In this document: in pieces, positions 1 to 7,131 of the stretch | Layout of the letters: every line of letters begins with the position of its first letter | Numbering within the stretch: position 1 is the first letter of the stretch | Origin: Campylobacteraceae bacterium | GTDB lineage: Bacteria; Campylobacterota; Campylobacteria; Campylobacterales; Sulfurovaceae | Assembly: GCA_027002755.1 (NCBI GenBank) | Contig: JALWZI010000251.1 | Span: 1 to 11,873, forward strand | DNA: 11,873 nt | Direction of reading: 5' to 3' | Made by a program: the position numbers and the translations under genes | The notes under the pieces: generated by a model | Seen by the model: only the letters and a program-made list of their open reading frames with translations | The model's database searches: none | Told to the model about the DNA's origin: nothing

Positions 1-590
1 TCATTGAGATCGGCGATCATATCATCAGGAAGGTCTTCGAGTTTATCCAACAACACAAACGGGAGATCGAAAGATCGGGCCTCAAAAATATCGCCATCAA
101 TGTCTCTCCGACCCAATACAGTTCAGCGGGTTTTTCAGAGAGAGTGACCGCTCTCGCCAAAGAGTATGATATCGATCCGGAATTCATCATCTTTGAAGTG
201 ACTGAAGAGGTGGTCGCAGGGGCCATCAACAACATGATCGATATCATGTACCGATTGACCAGACATGGTTTCAGGTTCTCTATCGATGATTTCGGGACAG
301 GATACTCATCACTGCGTTATCTCAAAAACCTCCCGATGGGAGAACTCAAAATCGACAAATCCTTTGTCGACGAGATCACCAAAGAGAGTCGGGCAAACGC
401 GATCGTCAAGACGATTATCGACATGGCACACAACTTCGATCTCCATGTGGTGGCGGAAGGCGTGGAGACCGAAGAGCAGTTCGAGACGCTCCTGGCCTAC
501 CGTTGCGACCAGTTCCAGGGCTATCTCTTCTCAAAACCTCTGCCCGAAAAAGCCTTTCTGGACAAGCTGCGTGGGAACGACAATGGCTGA
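1..590 (+). CDS. EAL-domain cyclic-di-GMP phosphodiesterase, 5'-truncated by window edge
   Basis: The frame is open from base 3 to the TGA at 588-590, giving about 195 residues of an EAL domain. The EAL signature and everything N-terminal to it (often GGDEF, PAS or membrane sensor domains) lie outside the window. The later motifs are intact and in order: IAINVSPTQY, FEVTEE (metal-binding Glu), IDDFGTGYSSL (paired Asp and loop 6), LKIDKSFV (catalytic Lys), VAEGVET, and the terminal QGYLFSKPLP. In this family these residues hold the divalent metals and hydrolyse cyclic di-GMP to pGpG, so an active phosphodiesterase is likely. The EAL Glu itself and any sensor domain cannot be seen. The gene converges on mrdA and the 90 bp between the two stops is a heptamer tract. 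A GTG at 144 could be mistaken for a start, but homology clearly continues upstream of it. Confidence 0.93.
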   Translation, partial: IEIGDHIIRKVFEFIQQHKREIERSGLKNIAINVSPTQYSSAGFSERVTALAKEYDIDPEFIIFEVTEEVVAGAINNMIDIMYRLTRHGFRFSIDDFGTGYSSLRYLKNLPMGELKIDKSFVDEITKESRANAIVKTIIDMAHNFDLHVVAEGVETEEQFETLLAYRCDQFQGYLFSKPLPEKAFLDKLRGNDNG

Positions 591-632
591 GAAAAGCCCT
601 GAATACCGTGTGCCCTCTGATATGGAATTTTC

Positions 633-709
633 AGTTTCCGGTCACTGGTTACCCGTTACCGGTTCACAAAATCCGACTCCTCACTCCTGATTTCCGACTT
701 TTCTCCCCG
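633..709. repeat. Heptamer-phased repeat tract between the EAL gene and mrdA
   Basis: Read on the plus strand in steps of seven from 633, the DNA parses into related words such as GGTCACT, GGTTACC, CGTTACC, GGTTCAC, GACTCCT, CACTCCT, GATTTCC and GACTTTT. Each differs from its neighbours by one to three bases while the 7-bp spacing holds. The tract fills most of the gap between the two convergent genes and runs into mrdA, providing its last seven codons and the TGA. It is a degenerate relative of the sharper arrays at 8251-8576 and 11574-11650. This is seen directly; how it arose is inference. Confidence 0.7.
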
Positions 710-2594
710 TCTGATCCATCCTGAGCTTCGGAGGAACCGTAGCGGCAGGAACGGTGACGTTGGCCTCCCGCATCCGTCTCTCCAGCTCCGCCCGTATCTT
801 CTCCACCGGATGGTTTTTGAAATAGCCGTTGTAGTAGAGCCACTTGTAGATCTTGGCGGCGATGGGCCCGGCGGCGCTGCCCCCGTGTCCTCCATGCTCC
901 ACCAGGACCGTCACCACATATTCCGGCTTTTTGAGCGGGGCGTAGGTGGTGATCCAGGCATGCGATTTTTTGAAATAGGCCAGGTCCTGCTCTTTGACCC
1001 GTTTCTTGATCTCCTGGGGAATGGAGACCACCTGGGCGGTCCCGGTCTTGCCGGCCACCTTGATGGGCAGGTCGTGCATGGTCTTGTAGGCCGTTCCCCG
1101 CCGATCGTTGCAGACGTCGATCATCCCCTGACGGATAACGCTCATGTGGTAGGGGTTGAAACGCAGCTTTATCCGCCTGGGGGTGACTTTTTTGCCGTCG
1201 AGCTCTTTGGCCAGGGTGGGAGTGGGCAGTTTTCCCGTCGCCAGAAAAGCGGTGTAGCGGGCCACCTGCATGGGAGTGATGTTGTCGTAGCCCTGGCCGA
1301 TGGCGGCGATGACGGTCTCCCCTTTGTACCAGGGTTGATGGTAGCGTTTGCGTTTCCAGGCCTTGTCGGGGATGATCCCGCGATACTCCCTGGGCAGGTC
1401 GATCCCGGTTTTGACCCCGAGACCGATCTTTTTGAGGGTCTTGGCGATCTTGTCGATCCCGATCTTGAGGCTTTTGTCGTAGTAGTAGACATCGCAGCTC
1501 TCCCGGATCGATTTGCGCAGGTCCACGTCGCCGTGTCCCCACTTTTTCCAACAGCGGAACTTGTGTTTGCTCTTGCCGATGGTGATATAGCCCTTGCAGT
1601 ACTCATGTTCGTCCAGAATCCCGTGGCCCTCTTTGGAGGCGGCCAGGGCCACCCCCATCTTGATGACCGAACCGGGAGGATAGACGGCGTGGATGAACTT
1701 GTTGGTGAAGGGGTGGCCCAGGTTGTTCTGGAGTGCTTTCCAGTCCTTGACACTGATCCCCCCGACGAAGAGGTTGGGGTCGAAGCTGGGGTTGCTCACC
1801 GCCGCCAGGACCTCTCCGGTGGTCCGCATCACGATCACCACCGCCGGCGTCTTGCCCAGCAGGTCATAGATATATTTCTGCAGGTCCATATCCAGATGGA
1901 TCTTCAATGAGCGGTTGTTGACCGGTTCTTTGCGTTCCAGGACCTCCAGGGCCTTGTTGCGGGCGTTGACCTTGCTGAGAATATATCCCGGTTCCCCCTC
2001 CAGCCATCGGTTGTAGTATCGCTCCAGGCCGCTTTTGCCGGTATAGCCCACGATCTCGGCTACCGGATCGGCGGCGATCTCCCGACGGTTGGCCCGCCCT
2101 ACGTAGCCAACGATATGGGCCGCGTAGCGCCCGTAGGGATAGTAACGCTTGGTCTCGGTCTCGATCTTGACCGTCGGCAGAGCGCTCAGCCGGGCATAAT
2201 CCCGCATCATCGCATCGTAGGGGATGAAGTCGATCACCTTGATATAGCGGTAGTTGTAGGGGGAGTTCTGTCGCCGGTAGACCCGCTCCATCACCGTGGC
2301 GTTGAGATCGGGGAAATAGCGTTTCAGTGTGGAGATAACGGCCTGGAGCTCTCCCTTTTTCGTGCTCAGATGGGGAGCCAGGGAGAGGGAGAACCCGATC
2401 TTGTTGACGGCGAGGAAGTTCCCTTTGGCGTCGAAGATCTCTCCCCGGACCGGCTTGAGATAGTTCTTGCGCTCGATGTTCTCTTTGGCGAGCTTCTCGT
2501 AGTAGAAGTTGGATTTGATGCTGATATGGTAGAGCCGGACAATGAGGACCACCCAGAAGATCGCGAAGATCAGGTAAACGATCTTGAACCTCAC
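681..2594 (-). CDS. mrdA: Penicillin-binding protein 2, peptidoglycan D,D-transpeptidase
   Basis: At 637 residues this is the usual length for PBP2, the elongation-specific transpeptidase that cross-links peptidoglycan in the periplasm together with RodA and MreBCD. A single N-terminal membrane anchor spans about residues 4-22, followed by the PBP dimerisation region (about 45-220, with PVRGEIFD and GKSGLERYYN). The transpeptidase domain follows with all three active-site motifs: S309-V-I-K312 (nucleophile Ser), S366-C-D368 (PBP2 enzymes normally have SxD here) and K516-T-G518 in GKTGTAQ. The start is a GTG sharing the four bases GTGA with the stop of the upstream membrane-protein gene, which implies translational coupling; no strong ribosome-binding site is visible. 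The last seven residues (RKVGNQE) and the stop lie in the heptamer tract, so the C-terminus has probably been replaced or extended by repeat DNA. It is the last gene of the envelope operon. Confidence 0.95.
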   Translation of the reverse strand: MRFKIVYLIFAIFWVVLIVRLYHISIKSNFYYEKLAKENIERKNYLKPVRGEIFDAKGNFLAVNKIGFSLSLAPHLSTKKGELQAVISTLKRYFPDLNATVMERVYRRQNSPYNYRYIKVIDFIPYDAMMRDYARLSALPTVKIETETKRYYPYGRYAAHIVGYVGRANRREIAADPVAEIVGYTGKSGLERYYNRWLEGEPGYILSKVNARNKALEVLERKEPVNNRSLKIHLDMDLQKYIYDLLGKTPAVVIVMRTTGEVLAAVSNPSFDPNLFVGGISVKDWKALQNNLGHPFTNKFIHAVYPPGSVIKMGVALAASKEGHGILDEHEYCKGYITIGKSKHKFRCWKKWGHGDVDLRKSIRESCDVYYYDKSLKIGIDKIAKTLKKIGLGVKTGIDLPREYRGIIPDKAWKRKRYHQPWYKGETVIAAIGQGYDNITPMQVARYTAFLATGKLPTPTLAKELDGKKVTPRRIKLRFNPYHMSVIRQGMIDVCNDRRGTAYKTMHDLPIKVAGKTGTAQVVSIPQEIKKRVKEQDLAYFKKSHAWITTYAPLKKPEYVVTVLVEHGGHGGSAAGPIAAKIYKWLYYNGYFKNHPVEKIRAELERRMREANVTVPAATVPPKLRMDQTGRKVGNQE

Positions 2595-3034
2595 AGGAGC
2601 ACCGCCGCAAAGAGATCCATCAGCAGTGAATAGGCCAGCTGCGTATTGATCGTGATACTGGAGGTGGAGAAGATGAAATCATAGATCTCGATCAGTCCCA
2701 GGTAGATCAGATCGATGAAAAACACCGACAGGAGCGCCACACAGAGCCGACAGCGCTTGAGAAAGAGCATCGACGGATAGAGAAGAAGATAGTAGATCAG
2801 GACCGCCGCCAGGCTCAGCAGGAGGGGCAGCGAGAGGTTGATCTCCAGATTGAGGAGATAGAAAAGGGGCAGCAGCAGGTAGCGCCACCCCTCCCCCTCC
2901 AGGCCCCGAAGGATCAGGTAACCGGCAATGCCGATAAAAAGCGGCAGGGTGACATAGACCGAGACCAGCATCGGATAGAGCAGGACAAAGGCGAAGATCC
3001 CAAGCCACAACAGCCAGCGCCAGACTCTCCCCAC
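2591..3034 (-). CDS. Small polytopic inner-membrane protein, MreD-like position next to PBP2
   Basis: A 147-residue, very hydrophobic protein with about four to five predicted membrane segments (WLLWLGIFAFVLLYP, TLPLFIGIAGYLIL, a Leu-rich central pair, and VALLSVFFIDLIYLGLIEIYDFIF). I chose the GTG at 3032-3034 because AAAGGA sits about six bases upstream and because it starts two bases after the upstream acetyltransferase stop; the frame remains open further upstream but only inside that gene. It overlaps mrdA by GTGA. No sequence signature identifies it. Its size, topology and place directly before PBP2 resemble MreD, the elongasome membrane protein, and from memory C. jejuni has an integral membrane protein (Cj0651) in the same slot. 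A role in cell-wall elongation is inference; MreD identity is unproven. Confidence 0.8.
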   Translation of the reverse strand: MGRVWRWLLWLGIFAFVLLYPMLVSVYVTLPLFIGIAGYLILRGLEGEGWRYLLLPLFYLLNLEINLSLPLLLSLAAVLIYYLLLYPSMLFLKRCRLCVALLSVFFIDLIYLGLIEIYDFIFSTSSITINTQLAYSLLMDLFAAVLL

Positions 3035-3036
3035 GG

Positions 3037-3507
3037 CTATCCTTTGGGGGTGACCGGACGGATCAGCGAGACTTCGTTGCAGTTGGGGAAGTGGATGCAT
3101 TTGATACAGTCGGTCCATATTTTGTGCTCGGGGATGCTCTCTTTGTCGATCTCGTGAAATCCGAGTTTTCGGAAAAACTCCGGCAGATAGGTCAGGACCA
3201 GCACTTCGGCGACCTCCAGGGCCTCCGCCTCCCGGAGCGCCTCCTCCACGATCCCGCGTCCGATGCCCCGCCCCTGCCAGGCCGGTGCGACGATCAGGCT
3301 GCGGATCTCCGCCAGACGCGGAGAGTGCAGATGCAGAGCCCCGTACCCGACGATCATCCCCTCCGCCTCCGCCAGAATATAGCTGCGGATGTTGGTGGCC
3401 ACCTCGTCGTCGCTGCGGGGCAGGATCACTCCCTCCTGGACCTGTTCGGCCACCAGGGACTGCATCTCGGGGATATCCCTCAGCGTCGCTTTGCGGTAAC
3501 GGATCAT
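3037..3507 (-). CDS. GNAT acetyltransferase resembling short N-acetylglutamate synthase
   Basis: A 156-residue GNAT-fold protein. The acetyl-CoA pyrophosphate loop is clear (QGRGIG, residues 78-83, after the strand IRSLIVAPAWQ), and LPEFFRKLGFHEI is the usual last helix-strand pair. The tail, with PEHKIW followed by Cys134, Cys137 and Cys143, resembles that of short stand-alone ArgA-type enzymes, which make N-acetylglutamate as the first step of arginine synthesis. That assignment rests on recall of family features, so a generic GNAT remains possible and I give no symbol. The ATG overlaps the engB stop as ATGA and the stop is two bases before the next start, so it is embedded in the operon. 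Cj0650 and Cj0651 are adjacent in C. jejuni as I recall, so this gene looks like an insertion into the conserved order. Confidence 0.85.
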   Translation of the reverse strand: MIRYRKATLRDIPEMQSLVAEQVQEGVILPRSDDEVATNIRSYILAEAEGMIVGYGALHLHSPRLAEIRSLIVAPAWQGRGIGRGIVEEALREAEALEVAEVLVLTYLPEFFRKLGFHEIDKESIPEHKIWTDCIKCIHFPNCNEVSLIRPVTPKG

Positions 3508-4124
3508 TGGAAACGCTCTCCGAAGATCGATTCGAAGATCGCCTGCTGGATCCGCTCCTGGCCGTTCTTCTTGAGATTGGAGATGAGGATCGCTCCGGGG
3601 AAATCCCGCAGCAGTGCCCCCCGCTCCTTCTGATTGAGCTTGTCGGCTTTGGTGAAGACCGTCAGATAGCGCTGGTCAGGACGGAGGAACTCTTTGATAT
3701 AGCGCTCCACCTCGTCGTCGATTTTGGCATGGGGGTGCCGGGCGTCGCGCAGGTGGATGAAGAGCCGGATCGCCGTCCGGTGGCGGATGAACTCCACCAG
3801 GTTCTTCTGCCAGATCTCCTTCATGGACTTGGAGACCTTGGCATACCCGAAACCGGGCAGATCCACGAAGCGCACGGTGTAGTCCCGGTCATCGAGTTTG
3901 TAGCCGACATCGAAGAAGTTGATCAGCCGGGTCTTGCCGGGGGTCGAGGAGCTCTTGGCCAGGTTCTTCCGGCCGGCGAGCAGATTTATCGTGGAGCTCT
4001 TGCCCACATTGGAGCGGCCCAGAAAGACCACTTCGCTCAGGCTCTCCTCTACGCTGTCGTTGATGGACTGGGCCGATTTGAGAAATTCGGCCCGCACCGG
4101 CCTGGGGATTCTTGACGACTGCAC
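3504..4124 (-). CDS. engB: Ribosome-biogenesis GTP-binding protein EngB/YsxC (YihA)
   Basis: A 206-residue TRAFAC-class GTPase with every G motif of the EngB family in order: G1 GRSNVGKS (36-43), the family-typical STPGKT switch I (G2 Thr61), G3 DLPGFGYA (88-95), G4 TKAD (158-161) and a G5-like SNLKKNG (182-188). EngB is a cytoplasmic GTPase needed for late assembly of the 50S ribosomal subunit and is usually essential. The start is the GTG at 4122-4124, one base after the lptA stop; its 3' end overlaps the next ATG as ATGA. Length and motif spacing are typical of the family, and nothing suggests truncation. The same position next to lptA occurs in C. jejuni (Cj0650, from memory). Confidence 0.96.
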   Translation of the reverse strand: MQSSRIPRPVRAEFLKSAQSINDSVEESLSEVVFLGRSNVGKSSTINLLAGRKNLAKSSSTPGKTRLINFFDVGYKLDDRDYTVRFVDLPGFGYAKVSKSMKEIWQKNLVEFIRHRTAIRLFIHLRDARHPHAKIDDEVERYIKEFLRPDQRYLTVFTKADKLNQKERGALLRDFPGAILISNLKKNGQERIQQAIFESIFGERFQ

Positions 4125-4125
4125 C

Positions 4126-4620
4126 TCAGCGTTTTCCTTTCTTCTTCTTGCCGGTGGCCTCTTTCATAGGGAAGACGAACTTCACCGGCCCTTTTTTGCC
4201 GCTTTTGGCCGTGGCGAGACCCTTTTTGTTGTCCAGATAGATCTCCTGCCCCTTCATGACCCGCTTGTTGACCAGATCGTTGACGTAGGCGTGGCCGATG
4301 AGCCGGTAGGTATCTTCGGCGACCCGGTAGACCAGGCGGTCACAGCTCCCTTTGATGTGACGGTCGGGCATTTTGACGATCTCGAAGCGGACCCCGTCGA
4401 TCGCCTGATAGACCCGCGCATTGCCGTCTTTGTCGAAATTGACGATAAACTTGCGGGCATCGATCCGGCTTTTGCCCTGGGTGGCGTGGGCATGCCCTTC
4501 GAAGATCGCCTTCTGCTCTTTTTCCAGGTGGGTGAAGCGATCCGCCGTCACCTCCAGGTTCTCCGCACTCCACAGGAGCGAGGCCGCCGCTGTCATCCAC
4601 CAAACCGTTCTTCGTAACAT
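4126..4620 (-). CDS. lptA: LPS-transport periplasmic protein LptA (OstA-like N-domain)
   Basis: A 164-residue protein that begins with a cleavable-looking signal peptide (MLRRTVWWMTAAASLLWSA) followed by a single OstA/LptA jellyroll region (LEVTADRF, then KEQKAIFEGHAHATQGKSRIDA). In the Lpt machine LptA forms the periplasmic bridge that passes LPS from LptC to LptD at the outer membrane. The Lys-rich tail (KKKKGKR) is highly basic. I place the start at the ATG at 4618-4620 because AGGAG lies seven bases upstream and the signal peptide then starts directly; an in-frame ATG at 4635 adds only five residues and has poorer Shine-Dalgarno spacing. It lies just downstream of lptC and one base before engB. 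Sequence similarity across LptA is low, so the call rests on the domain pattern plus the lptC-lptA order. Confidence 0.9.
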   Translation of the reverse strand: MLRRTVWWMTAAASLLWSAENLEVTADRFTHLEKEQKAIFEGHAHATQGKSRIDARKFIVNFDKDGNARVYQAIDGVRFEIVKMPDRHIKGSCDRLVYRVAEDTYRLIGHAYVNDLVNKRVMKGQEIYLDNKKGLATAKSGKKGPVKFVFPMKEATGKKKKGKR

Positions 4621-4652
4621 CTCGCTGCTCCTCATGCCCTTTGCGTTGTTTA

Positions 4653-4658
4653 ATTATA
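4653..4658 (-). promoter_or_regulatory. Possible -10 box for an internal promoter before lptA
   Basis: On the minus strand the 43-bp gap between lptC and the preferred lptA start holds a perfect TATAAT followed by an A/T-rich run (TATAATTAAA). No good -35 hexamer lies 16-18 bp upstream, though Campylobacterota sigma-70 promoters often lack one. If real, it would let lptA, engB and mrdA be transcribed independently of the distal promoter. Confidence 0.4.
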
Positions 4659-4663
4659 GCCAG

Positions 4664-5197
4664 CTATCGTAACGATTCCTTGGCGTCTTTCAGCAGATAG
4701 TGGGCAAAGACCTGCTCCGCCCGGGTGCGCTTGGGGACGATCTCGTAGAAGAAATCGATCCCCCGCACGTAATTCTCCCCTTTCTTTCCGTCAAAGGGAC
4801 CGATGGAGTTGAGGGTTTTTTTCCGCCGGTCGTAGATCACCGTCTCCGCCCGGTAGACGGCGCCGTCGGTCCGGACCAGGGTCACATTGCCGTCCAGGCG
4901 GGTCAGCCGATCGTTGCGCATCGCTTTCCGGGCCCGAAGCATGCGGATATCGGCATTGTGGGTCCGGAAATCCTCCATCCACCAGGTCTTGCGGATCAGT
5001 ACCGCATGGGCGGCGGCGAATTCGTTTTTGACCCCGGTGGCGTTGACCTCCCGGCTCCGGGCGTCGAAAAGCTCCGCCGACTTCTGTACCGTCTTCTGCG
5101 CCGCTTTGGCCCGGGTGATCTCGGTCCGGTTGAAGAGCCCCAGTCCCAGGGCCAGCAGGAGCATCGCTCCCAGAAAGATCTCTAGACGACTGACCAT
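4664..5197 (-). CDS. lptC: LPS export system protein LptC
   Basis: A 177-residue protein with one N-terminal membrane anchor (about residues 6-22, IFLGAMLLLALGLGLF) and a periplasmic LptC/OstA-like beta-jellyroll. LptC sits in the inner membrane with LptBFG and hands LPS to LptA. The ATG at 5195-5197 is preferred because the anchor then begins at once and the gene overlaps the kdsC tail by only 16 bases; a GTG at 5218 would add seven residues. The periplasmic part shows the alternating pattern seen in LptC (LTRLDGNVTLVRTDGAVYRAETVIYD, given here only as the region of about residues 99-124). Identification depends on topology, length and its place between kdsC and lptA, which is a widespread LPS-transport order. 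Confidence 0.88.
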   Translation of the reverse strand: MVSRLEIFLGAMLLLALGLGLFNRTEITRAKAAQKTVQKSAELFDARSREVNATGVKNEFAAAHAVLIRKTWWMEDFRTHNADIRMLRARKAMRNDRLTRLDGNVTLVRTDGAVYRAETVIYDRRKKTLNSIGPFDGKKGENYVRGIDFFYEIVPKRTRAEQVFAHYLLKDAKESLR

Positions 5198-5685
5198 AGA
5201 CGGAGATACTCCTCCCACAGGCCTTCACGATGCAGAAGGTCCTCGATCATCTCCCGGACCGCACCCCGGCCTCCGGAGGCCGTCAGGACCCGGTCGACCC
5301 GCTCCCGGATCATCGGGACCGCATCGGCGGGGGCGTAGGAGCGGCCTGCAGTGCTCAACATCCCCCAGTCGTTGAGATCGTCACCGATGACGGCCGTCTC
5401 TTCCGCTTTCAGCCCCAGTTCCTCCATGAGAAGCTTCAACTGCGCCTCCTTGTCCTGGACCGCCTGATAGAGGTGGTGGATCCCCAGCTCTTTGGTGCGG
5501 CGTTCCACGATCTTGGAGCGCCGGCCGGTGATGATGGCTGCCTGTCGACCCAGACGGACCCAGCTGGCGATGGCCAGCCCGTCCTTGACATCAAAGGCCT
5601 TGACCTCGTCTCCCTCGGCGGTATAGATGATCCGTCCGTCGGTCAGACAGCCGTCCACATCCAGGACGATCAGCCGGATCCCCAT
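5182..5685 (-). CDS. kdsC: 3-deoxy-D-manno-octulosonate 8-phosphate phosphatase KdsC (HAD family)
   Basis: A 167-residue HAD phosphatase of the short, cap-less KdsC type. Motif I is D9-V-D11-GCLTDG (nucleophile and acid/base Asp), motif II is ITGRRS (52-57), the motif III Lys is in QDKEAQ (about 79), and motif IV is GDDLND (101-106). The C-terminal GGRGAVRE matches the KdsC tail that reaches the active site of a neighbouring subunit in the tetramer. The enzyme removes phosphate from Kdo-8-phosphate to give Kdo, an inner-core LPS sugar, which suits its place before lptC-lptA. Start ATG lies one base after the hisB stop; the 3' end overlaps lptC. Confidence 0.95.
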   Translation of the reverse strand: MGIRLIVLDVDGCLTDGRIIYTAEGDEVKAFDVKDGLAIASWVRLGRQAAIITGRRSKIVERRTKELGIHHLYQAVQDKEAQLKLLMEELGLKAEETAVIGDDLNDWGMLSTAGRSYAPADAVPMIRERVDRVLTASGGRGAVREMIEDLLHREGLWEEYLRLWSVV

Positions 5686-5686
5686 C

Positions 5687-6262
5687 TCAGAGCACCCCTT
5701 TGGTACTGGGGATCCCGATCCGTTCGTTGGGGGTCACTGCCCGGCGCAGCGCCACGGCGAAAGCCTTGAAGGCCGCCTCGATCAGGTGGTGGCGGTTGCG
5801 TCCGCGTCTGGCCGTCAGGTGGCAGGTCAGCGGCAGGTTGAAGACCAGCGCCCGGAAAAACTCCTCCGTCAGCTCCGTATCGAACTCCCCCACTTTCCCT
5901 TCCACAGGAAGCTCGTAGACCAGAAAAGGGCGGTTACTCAGATCGATGTCGCACTCCACCGCCGCTTCGTCCATGACCACCACGGCATTGCCGAAGCGCT
6001 CCATCCCCTGGACCGGATAGACCGCCTCTCCCAGAAGCTGCCCCAGGACGATCCCCACATCCTCCACCGTGTGGTGGGCATCGATATGCAGATCCCCGCG
6101 GCACTCCACCTCCAGATCGATCAGAGCATGTCGGGCGAAGGACTCCAGCATATGGTCAAAAAAGCCCACCCCGGTCTCCACCGCCGAGTTTCCCTTGCCG
6201 TAGAGGTTGAGGGCGACACGGATCTCGGTCTCTTTGGTGCTTCGCTGTTTCTCTATCATCAT
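5687..6262 (-). CDS. hisB: Imidazoleglycerol-phosphate dehydratase (monofunctional HisB)
   Basis: A 191-residue monofunctional IGPD, without the N-terminal phosphatase domain found in E. coli HisB. The manganese-binding motifs of the duplicated fold are present: GFFDHML (33-39), DAHHTVED (61-68), MDEA (97-100) and GRNRHHLIEA (154-163). It catalyses the dehydration of imidazole-glycerol phosphate to imidazole-acetol phosphate in histidine synthesis. The start is ATGATG; AAAGGA lies three bases before the first and six before the second ATG, so initiation at 6259 is equally likely. It lies one base before kdsC. It is the only histidine gene in an envelope operon; from memory the C. jejuni order lacks it, so it may have been recruited in this lineage. 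Confidence 0.96.
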   Translation of the reverse strand: MMIEKQRSTKETEIRVALNLYGKGNSAVETGVGFFDHMLESFARHALIDLEVECRGDLHIDAHHTVEDVGIVLGQLLGEAVYPVQGMERFGNAVVVMDEAAVECDIDLSNRPFLVYELPVEGKVGEFDTELTEEFFRALVFNLPLTCHLTARRGRNRHHLIEAAFKAFAVALRRAVTPNERIGIPSTKGVL

Positions 6263-6285
6263 GCGTCCTTTGGATAGGTATTGGG

Positions 6286-7062
6286 TCAGTTCCGGATCAG
6301 GAAACCGCCGTCGATTCCCTGATCACGAATATAGTCTCTCGCCTCCTCTTCCGAGCCGAATCCCATGACCCAGACCCGATAGAGCGGTGCGCCGTCCACG
6401 ATGAATTTGCGGATCTGCACCCGTTCGGGCCGATCCACCGTCGCCGCATAGCGACGCTGATAGATCCGGGCACCCTCGTAGCGGCGGAAGGCCCCGACCT
6501 GTACACCGAAGTTGCTCAGCAGTACCCTTGGTGCGGGAGCTTTACGCGCTTTCTGGGCTTCGGTGGGGCGGTAGACCTTGCCGGCGAAGCCCAGGACCGT
6601 CAGCTTGACCCGGGCGGTCCCGGTCCGGTCCAGCCCGAGCTTCTTGCCCGCGGCGTAGGAGCAGTCGATCACCCGCCCTTTGACGAAGGGACCCCGATCG
6701 TTGATCCGCACCACGGCGCTGCGGCCGTTGTCCAGGTTCTGCACCCTCACCATCGTGTCCATAGGCCAGGTCTTGTGGGCCGCGGTCATCGCGTTCATAT
6801 TATACCGTTCTCCGTTGCTGGTTGCCTTGCCGTGGAAGTTGGGGCCGTACCAGCTGGCGATCCCGCTCATGGTATCGCCGACGCTGACGTAGGTGGGGTG
6901 GTAGGTACGTCCCCGCACGGTGTAGGTGCGCATAGTGGCCCGGTGGCGGGCGGCGGAGGTGTGACCCGGTTTGGTGTAATGCCGGTGGGAGCATCCGGTG
7001 AAGCTGACGATCCCTGTCAGAACGATACCGGCGATCAGGCCAAAACTCAGGACTCTTCTCAT
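6286..7062 (-). CDS. rlpA: RlpA-family septal lytic transglycosylase, lipoprotein with SPOR domain
   Basis: A 258-residue exported protein. It starts with a lipoprotein-like signal peptide (MRRVLSFGLIAGIVLTGIV) and a lipobox-like FTGC at Cys24. The double-psi beta-barrel spans about 68-160 (ASWYGPNFHGKATSNGERYN ... VVRINDRGPF), with the family's proposed catalytic Glu85 and Asp122. A SPOR domain occupies about 184-258 (FGVQVGAFRRYEGA ... YRVWVMGFGSEEEA); SPOR domains bind denuded septal glycan. In Pseudomonas, RlpA cleaves glycan strands lacking stem peptides. The ATG at 7060-7062 is chosen because it opens the signal peptide; the frame extends ten codons to a TTG with no support. No strong Shine-Dalgarno is visible. 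A 69-bp AT-rich gap separates it from mltD. Confidence 0.93.
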   Translation of the reverse strand: MRRVLSFGLIAGIVLTGIVSFTGCSHRHYTKPGHTSAARHRATMRTYTVRGRTYHPTYVSVGDTMSGIASWYGPNFHGKATSNGERYNMNAMTAAHKTWPMDTMVRVQNLDNGRSAVVRINDRGPFVKGRVIDCSYAAGKKLGLDRTGTARVKLTVLGFAGKVYRPTEAQKARKAPAPRVLLSNFGVQVGAFRRYEGARIYQRRYAATVDRPERVQIRKFIVDGAPLYRVWVMGFGSEEEARDYIRDQGIDGGFLIRN

Positions 7063-7131
7063 GGTTTCCGCTTTCTCATTTTTTAATATCAATTCTAACG
7101 GCTTTTGGCTTTGACTTTTCTGTCTATTCGC

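Noticed and set aside
810..1910. 366-codon open frame on the plus strand
   Set aside because: Antisense to the well-conserved mrdA; its low-complexity, Gly/Val/Asp-rich translation is the usual shadow of GC-rich coding DNA.
7063..7131. Promoter for rlpA in the mltD-rlpA gap
   Set aside because: AT-rich, but no -10/-35 pair with acceptable spacing could be found.
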